Positions 46,891-58,553 of a stretch of 64,000 nt of DNA are shown here, one piece after another; the first letter of the stretch is position 1, and every line of letters begins with the position of its first letter. The notes beneath the pieces were generated by a model, which was given only the letters and a program-made list of their open reading frames with translations, did no database searches and was not told where the DNA came from. Origin of the DNA: Cristatella mucedo (Eukaryota > Bryozoa > Phylactolaemata > Cristatellidae); NCBI GenBank assembly GCA_009760855.2, contig WPIO01000003.1, positions 9,556,501 to 9,620,500 on the forward strand. Direction: 5' to 3'. The position numbers and the translations under genes are program-made.

Positions 46891-48890
46891 CCGATGCTCC
46901 GGAAGCTTCTCAGCAGGGAAAAAGTAGGATGTTGGGGCTGGCGGGACGCACCTTGGCGTCAGCCTCTTCTGTAGAGACGACGCAGGCAAGATTGTGACCC
47001 GGGAGTGGCTAAAATCAACTGCGTCGCCAACGTCCAGCTAGGAGGACCCGTGGGGCGACATCATGCCGCAGGTGACCGCAGTTTCGGCACACGCCCCTTC
47101 CGATTCGGTGCAATTGCGGGGTCGAGTTCGGCTACGCGAGCGCTGGCCGCGAGCCGGGGCTCGCGCGGCGCCCGTTTGACTGCAGCTCGCAATCTCAGGC
47201 CTCGCCCGCCGCCAGAGGCGCCACTGGCGCGGGGCGCCTCCTGCTTATTAGGATCTGGCGTCTGCATTGTACATTCTCATGGCGGACTCTCAGCAGGCTA
47301 CGTCACTCTCGAGTGCTTCCCAACTTAGGTTGATTGCTCGACAGTGATTCACTAGAGGCGGCCGGAGATGAAGAAATGCCAGGTATGCTGCTAGCGCAAC
47401 GCACCCAAGAATGCAATAGCTCTCTGACTGAACTGGTCGCTGTGGCCCCAAGCGGAGAGCGTGCAAAATGAGCGGATGCCGGCGCTACGGTGGCGCTGCG
47501 TCGTTTCTATGGAGATCGCCTTAAAAAGAGCCGCGTTCAAAGATGCACGAGGGTGCGCTCTGGCTAAGCTGCCGGGCCAGGCAACGATGAGCACATCCGC
47601 TGCTTAGCGAAATGCTTTCCCTTCGTTTTTGGGCCTAGAGGCGTGCAATTGCACACCTAGCGGTATTACAGCTACTGGCGGCGCCCCGGCGAGAAATGCA
47701 GGAGCAAGCGCAGAAATGCTCAAATGCTGGGCTCTTACTGGTCGGGCTATATCTTCAGCAGTTCACGAAATCATTCTCGGTCAGACAAAAAAAGTGGCGC
47801 GTGATCGCTGTCAGTGTCACGAAGCACGGACGCTGCCGTGCAGCATCGCATGCCTAGCAGGTGAGAACGCGGAAGAGTTGGGAGGGGAGACAAATGCCGC
47901 TTAGAAGCGGCCTAGCTGCCCACGCCGCAATTACACGGGCAGTAGTAGTAAGAGCGCATCGCAATAGCCGTGCGATTTAATGCCGTTTGAATGCGCAGAA
48001 GCTGTGCAACAGACTGCTCAGGCAAGTAGTGAATCGAAAAGCAGGTTGCTAAGCGAGATCGTTAAAATAACAATTGGAGGCATAGCAAATAAATAAACAG
48101 TAAATAGGCCGCGTTCCCCGCACCTTACTTCTAGAGTGGGAAAGGACGAGCCTGGTTGGCCGTGTGAGCTGAATGTAGTCCGCAGATTTTAAGTATCTCA
48201 ACTATGCAGCATCATCAATACAGCCATAGATATAAATGTCTGCGGATACCTCTGCTAGCCTCTGTCTTACCTCGGCGTGACACACAGGCGAGTGCGAGTT
48301 CACTAGTTGACACACAGCGCTGCATTTAGAGTAAATTGGTGAAAATTCGTGAAGTTGCTTAGTGGATGACATGCTTTATTCGTGATTGCAATCGAACGAT
48401 ACATTTGAAAACTCCAAATTTGCATAACGCGAAAGGAAGTCGGTCGTTCGTGATCAGATTGCCTCCCTCTTAACTCCTAATCTCCTCCTCACCTATTTCT
48501 TTACTACTAATCCTCCCCTCTCCTCTCTCTTCATTCCAAATCTACGCTGCCTCCCCCTCGTCCCACTTGCACTCTATCTCTCTATCTGTCGGTCTTTCTC
48601 ACACTTTAGTCTCTTTTTGTTTAGTCTCTTTTACTAAGGGACGTCAGCTGCGACTGTATTAATGTTTTACGCGATGTATTGGTGACGTTCGGTGGTCGAG
48701 GGCGTCCTTTGGACAGATACTGGTACAGATGGGAATCAGGAGGGACAATTTGTGTGCAGCGCTTCCATTGTGCGTCAGGAGATGAACGTGGTTCACAACA
48801 AACCGTGCAAACCACAGGATCTAAGCAAGTCACAAGTAAGTAGCAGAAGTCAGACTCTTGATTTTGCCAGTCCACCGGCCGACGAGATAG
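46891..48890. other. GC-rich to mixed DNA, no gene recognised
   Basis: Contains an 18-bp near-palindrome at 47148-47165 (CGCGAGCC, two-base centre, GGCTCGCG). Frames at 47005-47328 and 47629-47904 are GC-driven and without domains. Confidence 0.3.
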
Positions 48891-48891
48891 A

Positions 48892-48945
48892 TGAGCCTTA
48901 GAGATAGATAGATGTAGATAGCCTTAGAGATAGGTGAGCCTTAGA
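48892..48945. repeat. Short degenerate tandem repeat
   Basis: Three units around 'gagccttagagatag', with GATA-like filler between them. Confidence 0.6.
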
Positions 48946-48959
48946 GCAAGCTGCTGAAA

Positions 48960-49271
48960 ATGAAAACGCAAATATTGACCATTGTTCGCCTGGCTCCGAC
49001 CCACGTCGCGAGAAGACTTGTTCCGGAGAATGTCAAGCTGGGCAGTCTGGAGAGCTTTAAAGAGTTTGTGTGCAGGATACACCAGCTTGTCGACATTAGG
49101 AAGTCGACTAAGGATACTGATCCGACTTCCTTCGTGGTGAGATCCATCGCATCGTTCGTTGAGGCATTGGCAAGCACCCTCGAAGTAGAAAGGACAGACG
49201 GACACTTTTCTGCCGTTGCGATAAACGCTGTGCTCGAACGGTGCAATTGCAACCGTACTCTGGCGTGGTGA
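48960..49271 (+). CDS. Open frame of unknown significance
   Basis: 103 codons from ATG, reading LAPTHVARRLVPENVKLGSL and FVEALASTLEVERTDGHFSA. Composition is protein-like and free of repeats, but I recognise no domain and see no splice sites that would link it to other exons. Long frames also exist on the opposite strand here (48941-49324), which lowers confidence. Confidence 0.2.
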   Translation: MKTQILTIVRLAPTHVARRLVPENVKLGSLESFKEFVCRIHQLVDIRKSTKDTDPTSFVVRSIASFVEALASTLEVERTDGHFSAVAINAVLERCNCNRTLAW

Positions 49272-49848
49272 ACGGGTACACTGTAGTCGTAGAGGCAGCT
49301 GTCAAAGTTCACACACGAGAACAAATAAGGTACGTGCTACCAACGCGTTTGCCTTTTAATAGAAAATGAATGGGGGAAAATAATGAGAACTCGGGCTTCA
49401 AGCTAAGCCTCGATGGCAGAGGCAGAGGTCTTGATCGCTTACCAATTCGTATGGACACGGATTCAAGTTAGAACCCCTTGAAACTCAATAGATGACTTAT
49501 TAGACGGAGGCTAGAAATCTAAACATTTGTTTTCCATCCTGCTGAATAGCGCACCTCGTTGCTTAGGCTTTGATGAGCTATAGAAAATCTCCAGCTTAAC
49601 ACCGACTTAATCCTTGTGGCTGCGTGGAGTTACAGACGGAGCTACGACGTACGACACAAAGTTTCAGCTGACGAGAAAAATTTGACTCGCGAATTGTTCG
49701 CGCTTGTGCTTCTGCGCCCCCAGTCTCTCTCCGGTCCCTCGTTGATGGCTCGCCTGACGAGCGGCTTCAGCATCGAGAATTCGTCTCGCTTCTGCTTCTC
49801 CCTCAGTCTCTGCGGCGGCACGTCGCCGCTGCAAGCGAGAGAGTCTTT

Positions 49849-50128
49849 TAATAATAATAATAAGAATAAAAATACACTTGATAAAGCGCCCTCAGAGAAC
49901 TCAATCTATCTCTAGGCGCTTTACATTTGCTGCAAAGGGAAATGCAATTGAATGGTGAGTAAAATCGTGCTTGATAAACAAACAAAATGAATAACATGGT
50001 TAGGGATGACATGCATAGGGTCAGCATGCAAATATGGTTAGTGGCAGCATGCACAGTGTCAGCACGCATAAGCACATCAAGGACGAATCACAGGGACCCA
50101 CTAAATGCTGTCCTAAATAGGCGTGTTT
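49849..50128 (-). mobile_element. LINE-A copy L, 3' UTR unit of about 280 bp
   Basis: (AAT)n, hairpin, and the full 3' UTR, ending at the last few codons of the reverse transcriptase ('gctgtcctaaataggcgtgt'). Nearly the same truncation point as the nested copy at 52078. Confidence 0.88.
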
Positions 50129-50331
50129 CCTGCAGCACGCCATTAGCGGCTCTCCCGGAGTCACTTTCCTTTCAGCTTCTTTTCTTTCACAATCTTAATT
50201 GACACTCATCCAAAAAATGTACCGGCTGATAATTCAAAGTCTGGCGTGAATTCGCAGTCATTTAACGAAGCTGGTAAATATAAAGCGCGGTAGCGCAAAT
50301 ATGAAGCTCACTTTACACAACTCTGGCAGCT

Positions 50332-50640
50332 TTCCAATACGCCAACTCAGCTTGTCCAAGCGGGAGCGTCCGAAAGCGCTCGGGCGACAGCTAAGGGGGG
50401 TCGTAGTGCAGAGAGCTCAAGCTACTGGAATGCCAGGGCTACATTTTGATAACTTCCTTTGAAGTTCTTTATTCATGTGAAGTTCTAGCATTTCAATATC
50501 CACTTTTAACTATGACTACAAGTGCCAATTAGAAAATTATCTCCCACTTCTCCAGGCTATTTTTGATACTCGTCATTGCTGTACCCGCATTACATGATTA
50601 TGAGGACATCACAAAGTACACCATGTGTTTGCGACGTCAG
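50332..50640. repeat. Dispersed repeat R, member 1
   Basis: Aligns over about 300 bp with 60588-60890. Shared islands: 'ggcagctttcca', 'gcagaga.ctcaagct.ctg', 'gtgaag.tcta.catttc', 'ccatt', and 'tctgacactc.cattgc.gtaccg' variants. Not related to the LINE or SINE families here. No coding potential seen. Confidence 0.5.
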
Positions 50641-51721
50641 GGAAGAGTAAAAAGACTAACAGACTAACTAACAACCCTCGCATATTAATTAGCGATTGAT
50701 TACTAAAAGGTAGTTATCCCTACTAGTCAAAGTGAGAAATTCCGTACGTCACGCGTCATGATGGCCACCAGTACTTCCGTGAGCGACGTGTAATAGACAG
50801 CACAGTACCGTGACTCTGCGAAGCGAGTCCACAGGCAGTGAGCTCTAGTTGTGTGTGCAAGGGAGCACCATCGAACTCATCCGAATAACTGCTTGATACT
50901 TGCTTGGCCCATAAGAAGTTGACATCTGAACCTACTTGCCGATAGTCGACTCCTAAGGAGAGTTGCTACTTACCAGCAAGTTCAGCGTACTGAAATTCGG
51001 CAAACCACGCTTCTGCAACTTAAAAAAAGGAAGACGGGCCTGATTACCATTCCTTTTAACCTGTTTAATCAGTGCAAATCTATTCCGGCGACGTATTTAA
51101 ATCGACGACTTGCCATGCTTGACATTAATATTTATGAGCTGAGGCAGCTACTCTGCCACCAGTTTCTCAAGTTGTATTGTCATCTTACAGGTCAATATTG
51201 GAGCTTGGACTTTTCGCCGAGAGCTTCCATGTAAAGAGTTGCTTCTGTCTCTTTCACAGTAACCTAATTCAGTGGAAACGTTGAATGTTTTTTTCTGCTG
51301 TGCATTCGTCGTTTGGGTGCTGCCCTTTTCGATTAAGAGCTCTTAGGGTGAGAATGGCGACAGACTAAGGAAGTTAACATTTTGTCACTATAAATTTCAT
51401 CAGATTTGCTTAACCCTTCTATTTTCTCTATATTGTATGGCTGGGATAATAAGCTGCTTTCGTTTCAAGTACAAATGAAAAATCTCCTGACATGCCCAAG
51501 TAGCTTGCTTAAAGCACCTCGCTAGAATAGACGAATGGATTTAGCGAAATGCAGAAAAAGCGGCCGACAGCATGTATATTAAGATATAACAAGCAAGGCA
51601 GCGGATGATGCAAGATCGTAGGATGGGGCATAACCGTATCGCATCAAAGATAACGCGATAATGTTGTTTACAGTTGAAAGGGCCGTCTATGTAGGAGGAA
51701 CAGGACTTAATTGGGGGTGTG
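50641..51721. other. No gene recognised
   Basis: About 1.1 kb with no supported feature. Confidence 0.35.
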
Positions 51722-52108
51722 GTGGAGTCCCAGCGGTTTGAGCACGTGTCACCTTTGCTGGAAGAGCTAGGATGGTTGCCGGTTCAGCAAAGGATACAGA
51801 GCAAAGTTCTTATGCTGATCCACAAGGCCCACCACGGCTTGGCTCCTTCATACCTAGCTGAACTGCTGCATCAGTTTCAGCCTGTTCGCGCCCTCAGGTC
51901 CTTTGTGGACAAAAAATTAGCTGTCCCATTCCTCTGCTTAAAGACAGTTGGCGACAGAAGCTTTAGCTCTGCAGGTCCTAGACTGTGGAACTCGCTTCCA
52001 CAATTCTTGCGCAACGACATCTACTCTCCAACTGCCGACTATGGCACATCTTTTTCAGCGGGCCTGAACTGCTACTTATTTAGGACAGCATTTGGTGGGT
52101 CCCTGTGA
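51722..52108 (+). pseudogene. Chimeric frame: LINE-B body with LINE-A C-terminus
   Basis: The LINE-B frame crosses the insertion point and continues in the LINE-A frame, so the last residues FRTAFGGSL and the stop come from LINE-A. The preceding GLNCYL belongs to LINE-B. This is a by-product of the insertion and not an intact gene; most of the reverse transcriptase is missing. Confidence 0.75.
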
Positions 52109-52351
52109 TTCGTCCTTGATGTGCTTATGCGTGCTGACACTGTGTATGCTGCTACTAACCACATTTGCATGCTGACCCTGTGCATGTAACCCCTAACCAT
52201 ATTACTTATTTTGTTTGTTTTTCAAGTATGATTTTACTTACTATTCTATTGCATATCACTTTGCAGCAAATGTAAAGCGCCCAGAAAGAGAATAAGTTCT
52301 CTGAGGGCGCTTTATCAAGTGCAATATTATTATTATTATTATTATTATTAT
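52078..52351 (+). mobile_element. LINE-A copy M nested in LINE-B
   Basis: Starts at 'atttaggacagcatttgg', carries the 3' UTR and hairpin ('aaagcgcccagaaagagaat'), and ends in (ATT)n. TACTT is present on both sides (52073-52077, 52352-52356), a likely 5-bp target-site duplication. Confidence 0.88.
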
Positions 52352-52553
52352 TACTTCCATGCTAATCACTACCTCAACTGCTCTCCAAACTCTGCTATGC
52401 TTCCCACTTTCTCTTTGTTGCATGAGACGAAGTCTGTTGGCTACCGAATGCGTACCGAAAGCCGCTTAGGCTGTGAGTGTGCTATACAAAACTCTCCTGC
52501 GTAACACATACATGGTCTTTATGACTTTGTGGAGTTACTGACGGAGATACATC

Positions 52554-54887
52554 AAATTATAGAGACTGCTTCACAGAACTCGTGATTTATTCGCCAACCA
52601 GCGGGGTTCTTATAAGTTATATAGACAATCCGGAGGCACACAATCAGTCCTTGCTAATGCAAGCAGCCGACACGAAGTCGGACGACGACTCTCGTATCAG
52701 GTGCTTTGCGTCGTGCCAGAAGCCATTTGCTAGATAGAGATCTAGCTTTGTGGCTTGTGAGCCAGTGGAACGGTTGAACCGGGAGCACCGATACCAACCT
52801 TGCCTTCTTAGGTGTTACATTTGCCTGCTCAGAGTTTTCGCTATGATTGCCGTGATTTTTGGGAGACCACGTTGACTTTTTTCCTGGCTCGATGCTTGAG
52901 CCAGCGGCTGTCCGACGCGTTCGCATCGCACCTGCACCCGTATCTGTTTTCAGAAGGCACACCATGACAAGCTATAGCCTGGTGAGAGTCAGCCTGCCAT
53001 AACCGACCGGTGAGCTAAGGAGCAGTTGGAGCTAAATGATTTGTGCAAGTGTCTGCATAGTGAACAAGTATCTACAGCGGTGCGACGTGTGCTTTGGAGG
53101 CCACGAAAGCAGCTATTCAAAAAGGTCTATTTGTTGATAAACCGGACCTGCCACTGACGTGCACGAGCGGTTGCTCATCAACAAGGTCCTTGCTGGCCCT
53201 GCTGTTGCATTCAGAGTACTACCGGCCGGGTCGACTCTTTAAGCAGAGACAGCCACCGCCAGCTGCTAATCGGTTGCTTATACCAGCTACGAAGGCTGTT
53301 AACGTGAACATGAATCGAATTCATTGGTCGAACGCCGCCTGGTCGAACGCTGCCTGGAATACCGGCCGTCGATCTGCCGGCTGTATCTGCCGGCTGGATC
53401 TGCTCAGCGATGCCGGCACCTTAGCCTGCCACACAATCTTTCTGCTTGCTTAAGCAGTGCTACCCTCGTACCTATCACCAAGTAGCAACCGTCATTGCAG
53501 CTGTCAATAAGTCAACCGACAGTGGCTTCCGGCCCCGCGAGATAGCCCCGAGTGGAACGCGGATGCACTTCGGCTGGGGCAGTGGGTAAAGGCTCGTCTG
53601 CCCCTCCAGCAGCAGCCGCCCCATGGTATTTGCCGGCTCTATTCTCGAGCTCATCGTTAGGGCGCATGCCATCAGGCTGGCAGCAAGCTAAGCTTGAGGC
53701 TAGTAGTTTGCTTAATTAAAGAATGAGGAAAGCTTGGCTCTGAGTGGGGGAGGGAGGGAGGGAGGCCCACTCAGCTGGATTGACAAGACTGGCAGACTGC
53801 AAAGAAGCCTTACCCGATTGACGTCAATGTCCGGAAATCTTCTGCCCATCTTGCTATCGGTCCCTCGCCTCGAGAGAGGTCATAACCCTACCATCGCCGT
53901 TGTGATGATACCACACAGCCAGCCAGTGGTAGGGGTAGTCGTGCTGTCTGCTACATTGTCCTCACAGGGCCGGCTGGGGGAAGGCAAGCATCTGGTTGGC
54001 TCAGAGGCCTAGGCAGCCCATCGGCGGGCAGTGAAAGGGTAATTAAGAGGCAAGCTCTAGGGAAACAACTCAGACAGCAGCTTTCTAACCTACCGAGAGG
54101 ACCCGTACGGACAGAGCGATCGCTGCTTCCGATCGTCTGCTGGAGGAGTTGAGGAGCAGTCACTGCAGCAGGAGCAGAGATCCTAGGCCCGAGGCTGAAT
54201 CCCCGGGAGCTGAAAGAAGAGGGAGCAAGGTTTATCGCTCGCTGCTAGCCACACCTGGCTGATCGGCCAAGTCGAAGAGTTGCATCTGTACGACGATCGA
54301 GCACCTGCCAGCATCGGCAGACACATCGGCGTCCACACCTCTGCCACGGCTGCGCGGGTGAGAGAACTTATCCACCTTGCCGCGTGTACCTCTCTGAGAT
54401 AGAGCTCGGCCAGCTTCAGCTCGTAAATCGAAATCGGCCGAGCAATGATCGTCGTCACCTCGGCTCATCGGCACTCGGACTGTAACGGCTGCTTCAGTCA
54501 AGCCCTAGCGTTGCTCTGCTTCGTTATTGGGCTGATGTCACAAGGTGAGCTGCTGCTGGCGTTGGCTGCAACGACGGCCGCTGCTTCAAAGCTTCTGCTC
54601 TGGCTTTGGCCTCAGCCCCTCCAATGCTGCAGACACTCCGACTTGCAATGCTCTGTTCAAATCATTGCTGTCTAATGGCTCGCCGGCTGTATGTCCGGAG
54701 ATGCTTACGGGTCCTGATTCAGCCACAGTTGCACGCCACTCTGGAGTTGTACGAGAAACGTGCGAGTGGACCCTGAATTATCCAATCTGGCCGACCCATC
54801 GCTGCTCGCGGGACGAGCGACACGTCGGCATCGACTGAGCACCGAAGTCTTTCGTCGCGAGCAGTCATGTTGCATATCGAGCTTGAG
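52554..54887. other. GC-rich DNA, no gene recognised
   Basis: About 2.3 kb with frames open mainly because of base composition. Holds small tandem pairs at 53335-53365 ('tggtcgaacgc.gcc' twice) and 53383-53402 ('tctgccggctg' twice), and a 12-bp palindrome ATTGACGTCAAT at 53817-53828. Confidence 0.3.
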
Positions 54888-57340
54888 TTAATAATAATAA
54901 TAATAATAATATTGCACTTGATAAAGCGCCCTCAGAGAACTTAATCTCTTTCTAGGCGCTTTACATTTGCTGCAAAGTGATACGCAATAGAATAGTAAGT
55001 AAAATCATGCTTGAAAAACAAACAAAATGAATAACATGGTTAGGGGTTACATGCACTGGGTCAGCATGCAAATGTGGTTAGTGGCAGCATGAACAGTGTC
55101 AGCACGCATAAGCACATCGAGGACGAATCACAAAGACCCACTAAATGCTGTCCTAAATAGGTATGTTTTTAAGTTTCTTTTAAATGTGGTCAGGTCAGGG
55201 GATGTTCTGATGCAGGTCGGGAGGGAGTTCCAGGCTGTGGGAGCATACGAGCTAAATGCACGGTCTCCAAAGGATTTAAGGTTTGTACGAGGTATTTCTA
55301 GACTGTTGGATTCCGAAAAGCGAGTGGTACGATGCTTTGCCTGATGGGGTAGTATCTCTGAAAGATAGGCTGGAGCCATAGAATGAAGAGACCTAAAAGT
55401 GAGCGACAAAACCTTGAAGTCAATCCGTTGCTTGACTGGTAACCAGTGCAGGTCGGCGAGAAGTGGAGTAATGTGGCAACTGCGACGCTCACGACAGAAA
55501 AGCCTAGCTGCAGAGTTTTGCATCAGCTGCAATCGCCTGATCGCACATGCTGGTAGGCCAGTAAGCAGTGAGTTGCAGAAGTCGAGACGAGATGTCACGA
55601 ATGCATGGACCAACTTGGACGTGGTATCCTTATCTAAACAAGCCCTAATTTTAGCAATGGTATGAAGCTGAAAATAGGCTGATTTGACTGTGGAGCTGAT
55701 GTGGTCGTCTAACGAGAGGTCGCTTTGGAATATGACACCTAGATTTCGAGCTGATGCAACTGGAGATATGCTGGCAGAGCCAATTTTGAAAGTCAGCCTT
55801 TCCAATTTCTGAATAACACTAGGTTTGCCCATAACTAGTAAGTTAGTTTTATCATCGTTTAGTTTTAGAAAATTTGCTGCCATCCATGATCGGATGTCAT
55901 CAATGCATGCAGCAAGTGAGTTGAGAGAATTTGAGGTGCTCGAAGGCTGGGAGGGATCAAAGCAAAGGTACAACTGAGTGTCATCCGCATAGAAGTGAAA
56001 GCCTAGATTGTGCTTGGCAATCACATCAGCGAGAGGGAGAGTATAAACGGTGAAAAGGACCGGACCTAGCACAGAGCCCTGAGGTACTCCATATTTTAGA
56101 GGTACTTCAGATGATCTTTGTCCATTCACGTCAACACTCTGGAGTCTCCCACTGAGATAGGACCTGAACCACTGCAGAGCAGTGCCAGTGATGCCCAGGC
56201 GAGATGAGAGGCGCTCTAGAAGTACTTTGTGATCGATGGTATCAAAAGCTGCCGAAAGATCGAGCAAAACAAGAAGAGACACTCTACCCATGTCTGCATT
56301 CCTAAGTAGGTCGTTGTATACCCGAAGCAATGCTGACTCTGTGGAGTGATTAGCTCTAAAGCCAGACTGGAACTTACTAGCAAGGTGTGAGGTTTCGATA
56401 TACGAGTTCAGCTGGTCTGCCGCGACCCGTTCCAGTGTCTTTGATAGGAATGGTAGAAGGGAGACTGGGCGGTAGTTGCTTAAGTTCTCTTGGTCTAGTG
56501 TAGCTTTCTTGAGAAGTGGCCTGACTACAGCTTTTTTGAAAGGTGCTGGGACCTGACCTGAGGCTAATGACATATTAATGATGTTGGTTATGCATGGCAG
56601 CAGCAGATCAATGCAACGTAGGAGCAGGACAGTGGGAATAGGGTCCAGTGGACTTGTTGTCTTCTTTGATTGAGATACGAGCTTTAGGACTATGTCACTG
56701 GTGACCTGTTTAAATGCAGACATTGAGGCGCAGCCAGGAACCGAGGAACAGCATTCTAGTGGGAAGGTTGTCATCGCAGGGATGGATTCCCTGATTTTGT
56801 CTATCTTCTGCACAAAGAATCGAGAGAAGCGATCGGCTAGATCATCACAAGGATCATCAGGTAAGGAGCTAACCTGGGAACGGTTGAGGAGATGGTTTAT
56901 TGTCGACATCAGCATTTTTGGATTGTGCATCTGTGATTCAACAATGTTTCTATAGAAGCTAGACTTAGCCTTTGCTAGGATCGATCAGTACGACCTACAG
57001 TAGTCTTCATATGCCTGTCGATGGACAGTTAGTCCGGATCTTTTGTATGCCTTTTCAAGCTTTCGTTTAGTAGACTTGGCTAGTTTAATGTCTGTGGTAA
57101 ACCATAGGCCGTCTGGGCGGGGGCGCACAGTGCGCTTTGTCAAAGGTGCAAACTCGTTGAGCGTGTCAGCTAGTGTCGTGTTGTAGCAATCTACCAGTGA
57201 TGACAGATCGGAGGGAGGACTGAGCAGCAAAGGTGAAGCAGATATGCTCGCACGGACAGCATCGATGTCAAGGGTCTTGAGGTTTCGCGATTCACAGGTT
57301 ATTTTAGAGGAGAATGTGGGCACACACTGTAGATTGATCG
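54888..57340 (-). mobile_element. LINE-A copy N, longest in the window
   Basis: About 2.45 kb, from (AAT)n and hairpin to a 5' truncation near 57323-57344, in the linker between endonuclease and reverse transcriptase. The endonuclease domain is absent. The 3' UTR differs from the copies at 24832 and 43937 at only a few bases, showing recent spread. Confidence 0.93.
55128..57323 (-). pseudogene. LINE-A reverse transcriptase with one in-frame TGA
   Basis: Minus-strand frame of about 731 codons, interrupted only by TGA at 56987-56985; 18 sense codons join that stop to the next Met in the same frame. Parts in order: linker (VDCYNTTLADTLNEFAPLTK, RPDGLWFTTDIKLAKSTKRK), reverse transcriptase entry (NYRPVSLLPFLSKTLERVAA), fingers (FQSGFRANHSTESALL), motif A (LVLLDLSAAFDTIDH), motif B (GVPQGSVLGPVLFTVY), catalytic FHFYADDTQLYL, thumb and C-terminus FRTAFSGSL. 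Typical of the CR1/L2-like group. The TGA is compatible with C-to-T change of a CGA codon. No endonuclease, so not autonomous. Confidence 0.9.
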
Positions 57341-57552
57341 ATTATCCTGCGGGCAGTAGATGGCGTTTAGCTTGGCTACTCAAAAATTAACACTTATATT
57401 CGTCGAATGCTTTGAAAGGGGACATAGCAAGCAAGAATGCTGGTTATTATATGTCAAAATATGCTTAGGCAGGAGTGCTTAGAAAAAAGAGGGCAGGTTT
57501 CAACAGTAGGGTCTCACAGGAAAGAGAGGGAATGAATGAGCAGAGTTTGATA

Positions 57553-57572
57553 TGAGAGAGAGAGAGAGAGGG

Positions 57573-57654
<82 letters not shown>
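57553..57654. repeat. (AG)n microsatellite
   Basis: About 100 bp of AG with three single-G interruptions, 210 bp beyond the 5' end of LINE-A copy N. Confidence 0.95.
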
Positions 57655-57655
<1 letters not shown>

Positions 57656-58069
57656 AAGGGTCTGTATACGTATCTATCTGTCTGTCTGTTTGCATGTGTT
57701 TAATCGCCCTTATTGAGTAACATATTTCACCGGTCCTTATCAGTTTTAGCTCCTAGCTCAGTTTGTTTACTGTACCAACTTGACAATATGGTTGCTAACC
57801 TCAGGTAAATTGTGGTTTCTACATCGTTCCAGCATTCCCTAGGCGACAGGGATTGATGAGCAGGGCTCACTTTCTTTGGTTGTGGAGATGTTGTTAGTTA
57901 AACCACGTGAATGTAGAGTCATTTACTGTTCATGCCCACCGGTTCCTGGTCGTTGCCAACAGCTGCAACCATTACCATTATGCCTCGGCCAGGGTCTATG
58001 ATATCAGTCACAGGCATCTCGAACTAGTAGCATTGCTGCCACAGCTCTAGCTACATGCTTGCACGCATG

Positions 58070-58145
58070 CATTTGTGCGTGCGTGGACGTGTGTGTGCAT
58101 AAGTGCACGTGTGTGTGCCTCTGTGTGTGTGTTGTGTGTGTACAT
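58070..58145. repeat. (TG)-rich stretch
   Basis: Interrupted 'gtgtgtgtg' runs separated by 'gcataagtgcac' and similar spacers. Confidence 0.7.
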
Positions 58146-58295
58146 CATCACCCGTGTTCGCGAGTGTGTCAGCATGCATGCTGTCTGTGAGTGCATACTG
58201 ACAAGAGCATTCGTGGACAGCAGTAAACCAGAAGCGATGTCAGTTAAACACATGCAGCAGCAGTCATAGAAGAGGCAGCACCAGCAGCAGTCAAA

Positions 58296-58339
58296 CGAGA
58301 GACAGCGGCACAACGAGAGACAGCAGCAGCAACGAGAGA

Positions 58340-58382
<43 letters not shown>

Positions 58383-58408
58383 AGCAGCAGCAACAGCAGC
58401 AGCAGCGG
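58296..58408. repeat. CAG/CAA triplet repeat
   Basis: Three spaced copies of 'aacgagagacagc' lead into about 68 bp of CAG with CAA interruptions (58340-58407). No convincing gene reads it; in one plus frame it is poly-Gln and in another poly-Ser, neither with a start. Confidence 0.9.
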
Positions 58409-58471
58409 TAGTGGCTGGCCCAGTCATTTTCACGGAACAATTGCCATTGTCAGGCTGCTGCTCTAGCTCCT

Positions 58472-58553
58472 TCTGGGCGATCCTTTATTGCCCACTGCAA
58501 GCCGCAGTGATGGCCGTTGGACCTTCTGCCGCTATGTAGGCGACAGCTGAGGC
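58472..58553 (+). mobile_element. SINE-1 body fragment
   Basis: 'gggcgatcctttattgccca' and 'ctgcaagccgcagtgatggc', then 'aggctgatat'. The tRNA-like head is absent. Confidence 0.55.

Larger units (their letters stand above)
51722..52553 (+). mobile_element. LINE-B copy d interrupted by LINE-A
   Basis: Reverse transcriptase C-terminal fragment ('ERVSPL..ELGWLP'-type start, LAPSYLAELLHQFQP, DRSFSSAGPRLWNSLPQFLR) to 52077. It resumes at 52352 ('acttccatgctaatcactac') and ends at the common LINE-B 3' motif ('gacggagatacat'). Confidence 0.85.

Noticed and set aside
53817-53828. ATTGACGTCAAT palindrome as a CRE promoter element
   Set aside because: The TGACGTCA core recurs in the window, even in dead repeats, and no gene start is nearby.
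55399-55665. Antisense open frames repeated in each LINE-A copy (also at 25334 and 44445)
   Set aside because: They are the shadow of the reverse transcriptase frame; their conservation follows from the youth of the copies.
57465-57695. Ser/Leu-rich 76-codon frame
   Set aside because: Translation of the second (AG)n tract.
58047-58433. 128-codon Ala/Cys-rich frame
   Set aside because: Produced by reading the CAG and TG repeats on the minus strand.
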